The notes under the pieces are model-generated. The model saw only the letters and a program-made list of their open reading frames with translations, searched no databases and was not told where the DNA came from. The position numbers were made by a program, and so were the translations under genes. Shown in pieces: positions 29,002 through 38,399 of a stretch of DNA of 64,000 bases; within the stretch, counting starts at the first letter, position 1; each line of letters starts with the position of its first letter. The stretch covers positions 1 to 64,000 of the forward strand of contig NZ_JAPIVP010000007.1 of assembly GCF_026239555.1 (NCBI RefSeq), given 5' to 3'. Source of the stretch: Pedobacter sp. PF22-3 (lineage in GTDB: Bacteria > Bacteroidota > Bacteroidia > Sphingobacteriales > Sphingobacteriaceae).

Positions 29002-29057
29002 TTTAGGGTTTAGGGTTTAGGGTTTAGGGTTTAGGGTTTAGGGTTTAGGGTTTAGGG
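29002..29057. repeat. Eight perfect TTTAGGG heptamers
   Basis: Counting base by base gives eight uninterrupted TTTAGGG units, beginning 1 base after the mutL stop codon. The unit equals the plant-type telomere repeat, which is coincidence here. It forms the first half of the gap to the rhomboid gene. Confidence 0.98.
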
Positions 29058-29107
29058 AAAACAATTGAAGATTAAACTTTGCCGCTTAAAAACAAGAAAA
29101 AAATTAA

Positions 29108-29839
29108 ATGAATAACATATATATTCCACCGGTAGTAAAAAACCTACTGATTATTAACGTTTTATTTTTCGTAGCCAGTTACCTGCTCACCACGCTCCAC
29201 CTGGATGATCGGTTAGCGGTATATTATTTTGATTCTCCGAAGTTTCAGATATGGCAGCCCATTAGCTATATGTTTATGCATGGTGGCATAGCACACATCT
29301 TTTTTAACATGTTTGCTTTGTATTCTTTTGGAAGCATTCTCGAATCGAGATGGGGTGGCAAAAAGTTTATTATTTTTTATTTCATTACCGGATTGGGCGC
29401 ATTGGCATTGCAGTGGGCCGTGCAGGCTTACGAGGTACACCAGATTATAGGCAGCGCCACCAATAATGGAAAAATAAACCTTAACGCATTATTTCAAGGC
29501 GAGTTTAATACTTCACAACTCTCTATGGCGCAGGCAGTTACCCTCAGGAGTATTTATTTTGGCGGCATGGTTGGCGCTTCTGGTGCTATTTTTGGTTTAC
29601 TGGTTGCCTTTGGTATGCTTTATCCAAATGCCGAATTATTAATCATGTTTATTCCGGTTCCGGTAAAAGCTAAATATATTATACCCATTTATATTTTAGT
29701 AGAGTTATCTTTGGGTGTTGCCCAGTTTGAAGGCGATTCTATTGCCCATTATGCGCACCTGGGTGGGGCCTTAATCGGCTTTATACTGGTTAAAATATGG
29801 AAAGATAAAAACGATACATTTTATACCCTCTATGAATAA
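29108..29839 (+). CDS. Rhomboid family intramembrane serine protease
   Basis: A 243-residue polytopic membrane protease that cuts within transmembrane helices. Six or so hydrophobic segments are visible. The conserved helix MHGGIAHIFFNMFALYSFG, the catalytic serine in GASGAIFG (about residue 160) and the catalytic histidine in HYAHLGGALIGF (about 217) are all present. First gene of a three-gene overlapping operon with a second rhomboid and an EEP-family enzyme. The substrate is unknown. Confidence 0.92.
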   Translation: MNNIYIPPVVKNLLIINVLFFVASYLLTTLHLDDRLAVYYFDSPKFQIWQPISYMFMHGGIAHIFFNMFALYSFGSILESRWGGKKFIIFYFITGLGALALQWAVQAYEVHQIIGSATNNGKINLNALFQGEFNTSQLSMAQAVTLRSIYFGGMVGASGAIFGLLVAFGMLYPNAELLIMFIPVPVKAKYIIPIYILVELSLGVAQFEGDSIAHYAHLGGALIGFILVKIWKDKNDTFYTLYE

Positions 29840-30686
29840 TACTTTCAAAGATTTAAAATACAAGGTTTTTCAATCGGGCAACCCATTATTCTTTTACATT
29901 GGGATTAATGTAATCCTGTTTTTAGTTACCGCTATTATTGGCCTGATTGTATTTTTTGGCCGCATTCCCATCGATGCTAATTTATGGATCAGAGAATATG
30001 TAGGCCTACCTGCCAGTATTTCAAAACTACCCGAACGTTTTTATACCCTATTCACGTATATGTTTTTTCATGACGGGATTCTCCACGTTTTGTTTAACAT
30101 GCTCGGCTTATTTTGGTTCGGCAACATATTTATGAATTTCTTAAAAAGCAGGCAATTTCATTTTGTGTACCTCGCAGGTGGCTTGTTTGGTGGTTTATTT
30201 GCCCTTGCTGCATTAAATATATTCCCTGTTTATGCTGATGGATTAACTGGCGTAACCATTATTGGTGCATCAGCCGCCGTAATGGCCATTATTTTTGCTA
30301 CGGCAACACTGGTACCAAATTACAGCATCATGCTGCTTTTCTTCGGTGAGGTTAAAATTAAGTGGATTGCCATTGTCTATTTTATTCTTGATTTTATTGC
30401 TATCGGCTCCATAAATGCTGGTGGAAGTTTAGCGCATATTGGCGGTGCACTTTTAGGCTTCACTTTCATTAAAAGTTTGCAAAACGGAAGAGACTGGAGC
30501 AAAGTGTTTGAGCGCAAGCCGAAACTAAAGGTAGTTCGGAATGAAAAACCTGTTAAAAAACCTGAATTCAAAGGTGGTGTATCACAACAGGAAATAGATA
30601 CCATTTTAGATAAAATATCTACTTCAGGATACGATAAATTAACAGCCGTAGAAAAAGAAAAACTATTTAAGGCAAGTAAAGATTAA
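29832..30686 (+). CDS. Second rhomboid family protease
   Basis: A 284-residue rhomboid overlapping the first by 8 bases. The helix FFHDGILHVLFNMLGLFWFG is typical. The serine motif reads GASAAVMA rather than GxSG, so the serine is kept but the following glycine is replaced; the histidine is present in SLAHIGGALLGF. After the membrane domain, a soluble tail (220-284) ends in a small helical segment SQQEIDTILDKIS...LTAVEKEKLF, often seen at the end of Bacteroidota rhomboids. Probably active, but with altered active-site geometry. The two paralogues may act in sequence or as a hetero-pair; that is inference. Confidence 0.88.
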   Translation: MNNTFKDLKYKVFQSGNPLFFYIGINVILFLVTAIIGLIVFFGRIPIDANLWIREYVGLPASISKLPERFYTLFTYMFFHDGILHVLFNMLGLFWFGNIFMNFLKSRQFHFVYLAGGLFGGLFALAALNIFPVYADGLTGVTIIGASAAVMAIIFATATLVPNYSIMLLFFGEVKIKWIAIVYFILDFIAIGSINAGGSLAHIGGALLGFTFIKSLQNGRDWSKVFERKPKLKVVRNEKPVKKPEFKGGVSQQEIDTILDKISTSGYDKLTAVEKEKLFKASKD

Positions 30687-31798
30687 TGGCCACGAAAAAG
30701 AAGAAATACAATTTCATGGATAAACTCCTCTTGCCTATTGCCGTTCTTTTGGCAATAGCTTTGCTTTTAGGAGTGCTGGCCGGAAATATGGATCCAAGAA
30801 AACACGCCATTATTGCTTTTTTCGGACTTGCCTATCCCTTTGTCCTATTCGCTAATATTATCTTCCTGGTTTGGTGGTTTTTAAGCAAAAAATGGGTTTT
30901 TGCAATCGCTACCATTTTGGTTATCGCATTTGGTGCCAAAACTTTAAAAGCCACCTTTGCCATTGGCGGCGATGAAGGTGGTGCCGAAAAGGCTGATCAT
31001 AGCATCAGAATGATGACCTATAATGTACATAGTTTTAAACTATATGGCGAAGACAATACCGAATCGGTAAAAGAAAAAATGCTCCAGGTAGTGAAAGACC
31101 AAAATCCTGATATTATCTGCTTTCAGGAGTTTTTTACCCGCTACAAAGGTGCATTTGATACGGTTGATAGCTTAAAGGTACTGCTAAACACCAAATATTA
31201 TTACTTTGTACCCACCAATAAAAACGATTACGAAGCCACAGGTTTAGCTATATTTTCTAAATTCCCCATCAAAAATTCTGGCAAAATCCCTTTTGTTGAG
31301 GGCTATCCCGGCAACATGAGTATTTATGCTGATTTAAATATTAAAGGCAAAACCTTAAGGGTTTACAATGTACATTTTCAATCTATTTCTTTCGAAAAAC
31401 AGGATTATGAATACCTAGATAAGGTTAAGGAAATGAATACCGAACTACAGCCATCTAAACGAATTTTAAGAATGCTGAAAAGTGCTTTTTTTAAACGTAG
31501 CGGTCAGGTAGATATTATGAAAAAGGAAATGGCCACCTGCAAAACACCCTACCTTATTGCAGGCGATTTTAATGATACGCCAGCATCTTACGTAGTTACG
31601 CAGATTACAGCCGGCTTAAACAATAGTTTTATTAAAAAAGGCAATGGTTTTGGCAAAACCTATAATGGTAAATTCCCTAATTTTCAGATCGATTATATTG
31701 CCACTTCCAAAGAACTTGAGGTATTAAATTACAAAATTACCCAGGCTAAATTATCTGATCATTTTCCGGTAAGGAGTGATTTGAGGTTTATCCCCTAA
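30686..31798 (+). CDS. Membrane-anchored endonuclease/exonuclease/phosphatase family protein
   Basis: The ATG overlaps the stop codon of the preceding rhomboid by 1 base (TAATG). Three hydrophobic segments occupy residues 10-95, and a periplasmic-side EEP domain follows from about 108. EEP motifs are MTYNVHSF (metal-site asparagine), ICFQEFFTRY with the catalytic glutamate, IAGDFNDTP, and a final SDHFPV with the catalytic histidine. The fold covers DNases, sphingomyelinases and inositol phosphatases; the membrane-tethered form suggests an extracytoplasmic phosphodiester substrate, possibly lipid. Closing gene of the rhomboid operon. Confidence 0.85.
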   Translation: MATKKKKYNFMDKLLLPIAVLLAIALLLGVLAGNMDPRKHAIIAFFGLAYPFVLFANIIFLVWWFLSKKWVFAIATILVIAFGAKTLKATFAIGGDEGGAEKADHSIRMMTYNVHSFKLYGEDNTESVKEKMLQVVKDQNPDIICFQEFFTRYKGAFDTVDSLKVLLNTKYYYFVPTNKNDYEATGLAIFSKFPIKNSGKIPFVEGYPGNMSIYADLNIKGKTLRVYNVHFQSISFEKQDYEYLDKVKEMNTELQPSKRILRMLKSAFFKRSGQVDIMKKEMATCKTPYLIAGDFNDTPASYVVTQITAGLNNSFIKKGNGFGKTYNGKFPNFQIDYIATSKELEVLNYKITQAKLSDHFPVRSDLRFIP

Positions 31799-31881
31799 GG
31801 CCGATCTTATGGTGCGTGAAGACACGAACCATGGCGATGGAAAAAGCTACACTTTCGATTGTGGTTTAAGGATCTTTCATA

Positions 31882-32423
31882 TGGAGCGCATTGCCTCTAC
31901 AAGACACCAAGTTTCTTCCCGTTTTCCGCTTTTACGCTTCGCTTCCTCGTGCCTCGTTGCTGCAGGGTAACACTGCAACCGGGGCTAGGTGGCCGCAGTT
32001 GCATTTCATTTTTGGGGTTGCAGGGTGCAGAACCCTTGTTCATAAACCCGATTGCCATGTAAAGCCCACAGCGCAGCGAGGACTTGAAATAAAAGCGGGA
32101 CTGAAAACCGCCAGAAACCACAATCCATTCATTTCCTAATTCTAAAAATTACATTTCATATTTGGAGCGCATTGCCTCTACAAGACACCAAGTTTCTTCC
32201 CGTTTTCCGCTTTTACGCTTCGCTTCCTCGTACCTCGTTGCTGCAGGGTAACACTGCAACCGGGGCTAGGTGGCCGCAGTTGCATTTCATATTTGGGGCT
32301 GCAGGGTGCAGAACCCTTGTTCCTAAACCTGATTGGAGCGAACACGAAGTGCAACGGAGTAAAGCGTAAAGCAGGGCTGAAAACCTCCAAGAACCACAAT
32401 CCATTCATTTCCTAATTTTAATA
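31882..32423. repeat. Two direct copies of a 281-bp repeat
   Basis: The block from TGGAGCGCATTGCCTCTAC is present at 31882 and again at 32163, about 90 percent identical, each ending in CCACAATCCATTCATTTCC. A further version of the inner segment GCGCAGCGAGGACTTG occurs at 55.3 kb and, reversed, at 53.4 kb. Overlapping short frames of 60-80 codons are by-products. The flanks 31799-31881 and 32424-32686 show only a short CTGAAACAAGTTCAG palindrome at about 32512. Confidence 0.85.
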
Positions 32424-32686
32424 AAACTCTTTCATAATTCGTCATCTGAATTTATTCCATTTCGGTCGGTCAGACACCAACCGATAATAAATTACCCGAC
32501 CGAAAGATCCTGAAACAAGTTCAGGATGAGGGTGTAAAGAGAAATATATCATCAATTACAATGATGAATTCCTATATAAATAGCGACTGAATAACGCTTT
32601 GTTATATTTTCTTACCATACATCAACAATAGGTTTATTCGTTATTTCCATATTTGCCTTATAAATTTTAAAAAAAATCTTCAAAAT

Positions 32687-33319
32687 ATGAGCTTAATAGA
32701 TGCCCTAAACTGGCGTTATGCCGTTAAGAAAATGAATGGTCAACCTGTTGATCAAGAAAAAGTTGATAAAATTATTGCTGCAGCACATCTGGCCCCAACA
32801 TCATCTGGTTTGCAGCCTTTTAAAGTGATTGTGGTAACCAACCAGGAATTAAAGGAAAAAATTGCACCGATTGCTTTTAACCAATCGCAAGTGATCGATT
32901 CTTCTCACCTCCTGATTTTCGCAGCAAACGAAAATTACACAGAAGAAGGTATAGATGAAGTTTTTGACAGAATGAATGCAGAGCGTGGTTTACCTTTAGA
33001 CACGACAGATGCTTATAAGGCACAACTTAAAGGCATGCTTTTATCCAGAACTGCAGAAGAAAACTTCAACCATGCAGCCCGTCAGGCGTATATTGCTTTC
33101 GGTATCGCCATTGCAGAAGCTGCAGTATTAAAAGTAGATGCTACACCAATGGAAGGTTTTAACGGACCTGCCTTAGATGAACTTTTAGGTTTAGATAAAA
33201 AAGGGTTGAAAAGTGTTACCTTATTGCCTTTAGGCCACAGGGACGAAGCTGGCGATTGGTTAGTGAACCTTAAAAAAGTACGTACACCAAAAGATGAATT
33301 CTTAATTGAATTTAAATAA
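32687..33319 (+). CDS. Nitroreductase family NAD(P)H-dependent oxidoreductase
   Basis: A 210-residue FMN flavoprotein of the nitroreductase fold, NfsB/YfkO-like. The flavin-binding blocks RYAVKKMNG (14-22), LAPTSSGLQPFK (36-47) and a late LPLGHRDE with an FMN phosphate-side arginine are present. Such enzymes reduce quinones, nitro compounds or flavins as homodimers in the cytosol. The helix AARQAYIAFGIAIAEAAVL forms the dimer interface. Monocistronic with a strong terminator. Confidence 0.92.
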   Translation: MSLIDALNWRYAVKKMNGQPVDQEKVDKIIAAAHLAPTSSGLQPFKVIVVTNQELKEKIAPIAFNQSQVIDSSHLLIFAANENYTEEGIDEVFDRMNAERGLPLDTTDAYKAQLKGMLLSRTAEENFNHAARQAYIAFGIAIAEAAVLKVDATPMEGFNGPALDELLGLDKKGLKSVTLLPLGHRDEAGDWLVNLKKVRTPKDEFLIEFK

Positions 33320-33340
33320 CAGGCAAACAACATTATATTT

Positions 33341-33370
33341 AAAACAGGCCGCTTTTAGCGGCCTGTTTTG
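33341..33370 (+). terminator. Intrinsic terminator after nitroreductase gene
   Basis: AACAGGCCGC pairs with GCGGCCTGTT around TTTTA and is followed by a T-rich tract. It lies 22 bases past the stop. Confidence 0.9.
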
Positions 33371-33408
33371 TTTATAGTTTTTTATATTGGGTATCTCAAA
33401 ACAAAATC

Positions 33409-33523
33409 CGTCATTGCGAACCGAAGCGCCGCCAGTGGATCGGCGTGAAGCAATCTTTACCTAATAAATTTAACTCCATTGAAAAGATTGCTTCGTCGGC
33501 TGAAAAGCCTTCTAGCAATGACG
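33409..33523. repeat. 115-bp imperfect palindromic element
   Basis: Outer arms CGTCATTGCGA and TAGCAATGACG and inner arms GAAGCAATCTTT and AAAGATTGCTTC pair, so the whole element can fold into one long cruciform or hairpin. A full relative lies at 54433-54565 and half copies at 60521, 61293 and 63751. The rest of the gap to 33773 has no gene. Confidence 0.85.
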
Positions 33524-33773
33524 CAGGCGGTTAGTCTGAAGCCTGCTGTCGATTAACCGATTTAAACAGTTCTTAGTTTTCAATTTTTCAGCTTACAATT
33601 AACCGGTTTAAACAATTAACCAGTTAACTTAAAAAGCACTTCATTCTTAGATCATGAAACAAGTTCAGGATGACGATAAACGTGGGATTTTGTGTAAAAA
33701 AATGTTAAACCTCCCTACAATTTAGGCGCTCTCTTTATAATTGGATATATTTACGGGCTTTAATATCCAATCC

Positions 33774-36500
33774 ATGAAGATTTTTAGATTATCGTTTATC
33801 ATACTGTTACTCTTATCAGCACTAAGTTTTTCTTCTTCGGCCCAAACCGATACTGTAAGTATAAATACCATCATTACCAAAACCAATAAGGTATTGAGCG
33901 ATTACCCTGCTGAAAAGATTTACCTTCATTTTGACAAACCTTATTATGCAGTAGCCGACACGGTTTGGTTTAAAGCTTATGTTACCGAAAACCAGAATTT
34001 TTTATCTGGCATCAGTAAAATCATTTATGTAGATGTGATCAACCAGAAAGATTCGCTGATCCAAACCTTAAAATTACCCATTACCGGTGGTTTTGCTTAT
34101 GGCAGCTTTCCTTTAGATCAGATTAACTATAAACAGGGTAACTATCACATCAGGGCTTACACTTTATGGATGCTTAACAGTGATGATCCTGCTTATTTTA
34201 ACAAAACTTTTTACGTAGGCGAAGCCATTGATAAAGAGGTAAAAACCCACATTACTTATAAAAATACCTCTACAGATAAATTAGAAAAAATTGATGCGCG
34301 TGTACAATTTAAAGATGCCAACAATAAACCCTTTGCCAATAAAAATGTGAGCTGGCAGGTAGTGACCAGTTATACTGTAATTGCCAAAGGCAGAGGCACA
34401 ACAGATGCCAATGGTTATTTAACCATCGCCATGAGCAATGCACAGAAGGCAGAGTATCAATTACAAAAAGGTGAATTGATTACCAGCATTAATACCACGG
34501 ATAAAGATGTGGCAAGCAGCAGCTTCCAGCTTAAAAATGCAATCGTAAGCAAAGATTTTCAATTTTTTCCTGAAGGTGGGAGTTTAATTGCTGGCTTAAA
34601 CAATAAAGTCGCTTTTAAGGCCATTAAAAGTGATGGTTTGGGTATTAACTCAAAAGGTACAATAACCGATAACGATGGCAAAACTGTTGCTGCCTTTACC
34701 GCTCAGCATCTAGGAATGGGCAGTTTTAACTTGTTGGCAGAAGCTGGAAAAACCTACAAAGCGACAGTTACTTATGCTGATGGTACTACTCAAAACTATA
34801 ATTTGCCTGCAGTTGCAGCAAATGGGATTGCAATCAATATCGATAACAGCAATGCAGATAATGTGGCCATAAAAATTGCAGCCAATGATGCTTTCTTTGA
34901 GCAAAACCAAGGCAAAAAGTTTTATTTAATTGCGCAGAGCAAAGGCGTGATCTGCTATGGTGCACAAACGGCATTATCAAACAAAGAATACAATACAACC
35001 GTACTTAAATCTAAATTCCCGAATGGAATTGCGCAATTTACCTTATTTAATGAATTTGGTAAACCATTGAGCGAACGCTTGGTTTTTGTTCAGCATAAAA
35101 ATACCATGGCGGTAACGCTAACCAGTGCTGCAACTACTTATGGAATCAAGAAAAAGGTTAAGATAAATGTGGCTGCCAAAAAAGATGGCGCCCCTGTAGA
35201 AGGTAGCTTCTCGGTAGCTGTTGTAGATGAAACCAAAGTTCCATCCAGCGAAGATGCAACCAGTACAATATTAACAGGCCTGTTATTAAGCAGCGATGTT
35301 AAAGGTTACATTGAAAAAGCAAATTATTACTTTAATGCGCCTGATGCCAAGAAAAATGCAGATTTAGATGTACTGCTCCTCACCCAGGGTTACCGCAGTT
35401 TTAAATATACCGACATCATTGCCAATAAATTGCCAAAAATTGATTTCTTACCAGAACAGGGCATAGAAATTTCTGGTATTTTACGTCAAAACAACGGCAT
35501 TCCGGTGAGGAAGGGCGCGTTGCTTTTGAGCATTCCAGATAAACGCTTTAACCAGGAAGGTACAACAGATCCGGTAGGAAACTTTAAATTCTCAAACCTG
35601 GTATTTAACGATTCATCGAAAGTAACCATTACTGCTAAGTACAATGTAAACTATAAAAACATGACTTTAAGCTTAAATGGTGCACCGATACCAACACTAA
35701 CCAGAAATTTTAGTGCAGCCGAAGAGGTTTTAAATATCGATAGTGCTTTAACCAGTTATTTAGATAACAGTAAAAGACAATATGCCTACCTACATACATT
35801 AAAAGATGTAACCATTAAAGCCGCAGTGGTTCCGAAAGTAAGTCATAAGGATTACCCTGCATTGAGCGGACTAAGCCAAATGGCCGACCATGAAGTGAGC
35901 GGCGATCGGTTTAAGGGTTGTGGTTTATTGATTAACTGCTTACAAGGCATGCTGGCAGGCGTTACCTTTGCCGATAATAACTTTTATGTAACCCGCGATT
36001 ACAACCAGGGCAAAAAAATCCCGATGGGTATTTTCATTAACGGTATGAATGTGGATGTAAACCAGATTAATACTATAGATGTTAACCAACTCGAATCGGT
36101 TGAGGTATTTTTAAGAGATGATTTAGGTTTGGTAAACCGTGCCAACAATGTAAATGGTGTAATTGTATTTAACCAGAAAAAAGCACCTAAAGGTACCAGG
36201 ATTACAAAAGCTCAGTTAATGGATATGCTTCCTAAATACTATGAGCTTACCTTCTCGCCACAAGGTTATAACAAAGAAAAACAGTTCTATTCACCTAAAT
36301 ATGACGTACCTGCCAGCATGAACCGGAACGATTTAAGAACCACCATTTACTGGAACCCTAAAGTAGTTACGGATGCAACGGGTAATGCTTCTTTTGAATA
36401 TTACAACGCTGATGGTAAAGGACAGTACAAAGTAATTATTGAAGGTATAGATGCCAATGGAAATTTAGGAAGATCGGTTTTTAAGTACACCGTAAAATAG
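33774..36500 (+). CDS. Large secreted MG2/TonB-plug-like protein
   Basis: About 908 residues from the chosen start, an ATG giving a signal peptide (LSFSSSAQ); an ATG 33 bases upstream would add a non-signal extension. Residues 30-150 form an MG2-like domain (EKIYLHFDKPYYAVADTVWFKAYV), followed by more macroglobulin-like sandwiches to about 560. A carboxypeptidase-regulatory-like sandwich comes next, then a TonB plug-like segment near 740-800 (VNQLESVEVFLRDDLG, NNVNGVIVFNQKK). No beta-barrel follows. Related proteins are common in Bacteroidota but undefined in function; the mixture suggests an outer-surface or receptor-associated adaptor. Compare the macroglobulin at 7.8-14.2 kb, which combines the same domain types. 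Confidence 0.75.
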   Translation: MKIFRLSFIILLLLSALSFSSSAQTDTVSINTIITKTNKVLSDYPAEKIYLHFDKPYYAVADTVWFKAYVTENQNFLSGISKIIYVDVINQKDSLIQTLKLPITGGFAYGSFPLDQINYKQGNYHIRAYTLWMLNSDDPAYFNKTFYVGEAIDKEVKTHITYKNTSTDKLEKIDARVQFKDANNKPFANKNVSWQVVTSYTVIAKGRGTTDANGYLTIAMSNAQKAEYQLQKGELITSINTTDKDVASSSFQLKNAIVSKDFQFFPEGGSLIAGLNNKVAFKAIKSDGLGINSKGTITDNDGKTVAAFTAQHLGMGSFNLLAEAGKTYKATVTYADGTTQNYNLPAVAANGIAINIDNSNADNVAIKIAANDAFFEQNQGKKFYLIAQSKGVICYGAQTALSNKEYNTTVLKSKFPNGIAQFTLFNEFGKPLSERLVFVQHKNTMAVTLTSAATTYGIKKKVKINVAAKKDGAPVEGSFSVAVVDETKVPSSEDATSTILTGLLLSSDVKGYIEKANYYFNAPDAKKNADLDVLLLTQGYRSFKYTDIIANKLPKIDFLPEQGIEISGILRQNNGIPVRKGALLLSIPDKRFNQEGTTDPVGNFKFSNLVFNDSSKVTITAKYNVNYKNMTLSLNGAPIPTLTRNFSAAEEVLNIDSALTSYLDNSKRQYAYLHTLKDVTIKAAVVPKVSHKDYPALSGLSQMADHEVSGDRFKGCGLLINCLQGMLAGVTFADNNFYVTRDYNQGKKIPMGIFINGMNVDVNQINTIDVNQLESVEVFLRDDLGLVNRANNVNGVIVFNQKKAPKGTRITKAQLMDMLPKYYELTFSPQGYNKEKQFYSPKYDVPASMNRNDLRTTIYWNPKVVTDATGNASFEYYNADGKGQYKVIIEGIDANGNLGRSVFKYTVK

Positions 36501-36514
36501 ATAGTTGATGGAAA

Positions 36515-36583
36515 ATGTAAGATGGATGATGGTACTGGATTCCTTTCCCTCATCCATCTTACATCTTACATCTCACATCTTAC
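36515..36583. terminator. 15-bp inverted repeat with ATCTTAC heptamers
   Basis: ATGTAAGATGGATGA (36515-36529) is the exact complement of 36550-36564. The right arm continues into four ATCTTAC-type heptamers (36556-36583, one variant ATCTCAC). It sits between converging genes and probably stops both transcripts. Confidence 0.6.
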
Positions 36584-36586
36584 ATG

Positions 36587-37552
36587 TTACTTCACCTCAA
36601 ACGGCAACTTTTCTCCTTTTAAACCAGCCAAAACATTTTTAACAATAATCTGCGCCATGGCTGCCCTGGTTTCTTCGGTAGCCGAGCCAATATGTGGTAA
36701 AATGGCAACGTTTTCCATAGCCAACAAAGGATTATTTTTATCCATCGGTTCCGGGTTGGTTACATCCAAACCTGCTCCCCATATTATTTTCTCTTCTAAA
36801 GCTTTTATTAAATCCTTTTCGTTATGAATACCACCCCTGGCCGTATTAATAAAAATGGAATTGGATTTCATTTGCTTAAAAACATCTAGTGTAAATTTAT
36901 CTTTCGTTTCTGACGTTAGTGCTGTATGGACAGAGATTACATCGCTTTGTGCCAAAAGTTCTTCAAAGGAAACATATTTTGCACCGATTTCTTTTTCGGC
37001 TTCTTCATTCCGCGAGCGGTTGTGGTATATTACGTCCATTTGGTAGGCCGCAGCACATTTTTTGGCCATTTCCAAACCAATTTTGCCCAAGCCAAAGATG
37101 CCGAGGGTTTTGCCATTTACTTCAATTCCGAGTTCTGGCGAGGGCTCGTAGTTTTTCCACTCTCCCTGAATGATTTTTTTATGTGAGAAAAAAGCCTTTC
37201 GCGATACAGCCAACATCAATAAAAAAGCGGTATCAGCAGTTGCTGCGCTCAAAACGCCTGGTGTATTGCCAATTGGGATATTTAATTTTTTAGCGGTGTC
37301 TAAATCAACCTGGTCGAAACCTACTGAATGTAGCGCAATAACCTTTAAGTGGCTACAGGCATTTAAAAATGCGGCATTCAACTTATTGGGGCCAACGCTA
37401 ACCAAAGCATCCTGATCTTTACAGGCCTCAATCAGCTCTTCTGCCGTAATCTGCCTGTTTTCTTCCCATTGGGTAATGGTAATATTATTTTCTTCCAGTT
37501 GCTTTAAACCAACCGGAGCAATGGTTCCGCTGATAAATACTTTCATATTCAT
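36587..37552 (-). CDS. D-isomer 2-hydroxyacid dehydrogenase (glyoxylate/hydroxypyruvate reductase-like)
   Basis: A 321-residue NAD(P)-dependent enzyme. The Rossmann motif is GIFGLGKIGLEMAKK (about 152-166). Catalytic residues are the arginine in INTARGG, a glutamate in the TNPEPM block and the histidine in LPHIGSATEE. Overall form fits GhrB-like reductases of glyoxylate and hydroxypyruvate, though D-lactate or other 2-keto acids cannot be excluded. A second ATG two codons in (37546) is equally possible. It follows the DUF4249 gene by about 36 bases and may be co-transcribed. Confidence 0.9.
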   Translation of the reverse strand: MNMKVFISGTIAPVGLKQLEENNITITQWEENRQITAEELIEACKDQDALVSVGPNKLNAAFLNACSHLKVIALHSVGFDQVDLDTAKKLNIPIGNTPGVLSAATADTAFLLMLAVSRKAFFSHKKIIQGEWKNYEPSPELGIEVNGKTLGIFGLGKIGLEMAKKCAAAYQMDVIYHNRSRNEEAEKEIGAKYVSFEELLAQSDVISVHTALTSETKDKFTLDVFKQMKSNSIFINTARGGIHNEKDLIKALEEKIIWGAGLDVTNPEPMDKNNPLLAMENVAILPHIGSATEETRAAMAQIIVKNVLAGLKGEKLPFEVK

Positions 37553-37588
37553 TTAACAGTTAAATCTGATCAGGAGTTTTGATTAAGC

Positions 37589-38395
37589 TTATTTTACCGT
37601 AGTTGTAAGTACCTGATAAGTGTTTGCACTGAAATAGCCCAAGGCATTATTGGTAATGTTTGATGTAGGATTGGCCGGTGTGGTACCCTGGTTAGGCCCG
37701 CGGTCTGACTGCTGACTTAATGCATACCAATAATTAAAAATGTTGCTATCAACACATTCCATTTCAATCCTAACTTTATCGTTTGTATTCAGCTCATCAC
37801 TATCATGATCGTTATTGGGTTTGAAGAAGAGCTGAACCCTTAAATCGTTTCCATTGGTTAACCTGTCGTTGTTAGCATAATAGCGTCGCGACAGCACATC
37901 ATTTACATACAAGTTAAAATGGTAGAAATTAACTTCATTAACCGGGTCTTTTAAAAAAGCTGCTGCTGTTTTGCGCTCGCGGCCAAAAAAATTATTTTTA
38001 ATGATCCCGATAGAATCCATTTTAACCACATTGGGCATTTTAGAACTCGCGGTATAGTTTTGTCCTTCAACAGTAGCATTTAAGTTATAGGTAACCCCTG
38101 GCTCTCCTTTCATGCGGTTAATATAAGTCCCAGGCTTAGTTCCCTCTTTAAATACAAACGTATTGCCTTTGCTATCGGTTACGGTAACCGTAGCACCTGA
38201 TACTTTCGGGAAAACATTTTCCTCGGTATAACCTATCGTTTTGCTGATTTTAATTTCCTGATCTATCAACTGGTTATTAATAATCCCTTCAATAACTACC
38301 TGTGGATCGGCATTTTCCGTATCGATGGAAATAATTTTCTTGCATGAAGAAAAGCACAGTGTAAATAAGGCAAAATATATCGTTAGTTTTTTCAT
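37589..38395 (-). CDS. DUF4249 family lipoprotein
   Basis: A 268-residue lipoprotein with lipobox LCFSSC, then a beta-rich domain beginning DPQVVIEGIINNQLIDQEIKI, the hallmark of DUF4249. This family is encoded almost always next to a TonB-dependent receptor, as here, and is thought to be a surface partner of it. The ATG at 38395 lies 4 bases past the receptor stop and gives a proper signal sequence; the longer frame would overlap the receptor gene. Ligand unknown. Confidence 0.85.
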   Translation of the reverse strand: MKKLTIYFALFTLCFSSCKKIISIDTENADPQVVIEGIINNQLIDQEIKISKTIGYTEENVFPKVSGATVTVTDSKGNTFVFKEGTKPGTYINRMKGEPGVTYNLNATVEGQNYTASSKMPNVVKMDSIGIIKNNFFGRERKTAAAFLKDPVNEVNFYHFNLYVNDVLSRRYYANNDRLTNGNDLRVQLFFKPNNDHDSDELNTNDKVRIEMECVDSNIFNYWYALSQQSDRGPNQGTTPANPTSNITNNALGYFSANTYQVLTTTVK

Positions 38396-38399
38396 GGTA

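Noticed and set aside
29002..29057. Telomere of a linear replicon
   Set aside because: Only eight heptamers, inside continuous coding sequence between mutL and a rhomboid gene, with no end structure.
31859..32408. Six overlapping small reading frames of 63-82 codons
   Set aside because: They fall within the 281-bp duplication on both strands and have no start context or domain.
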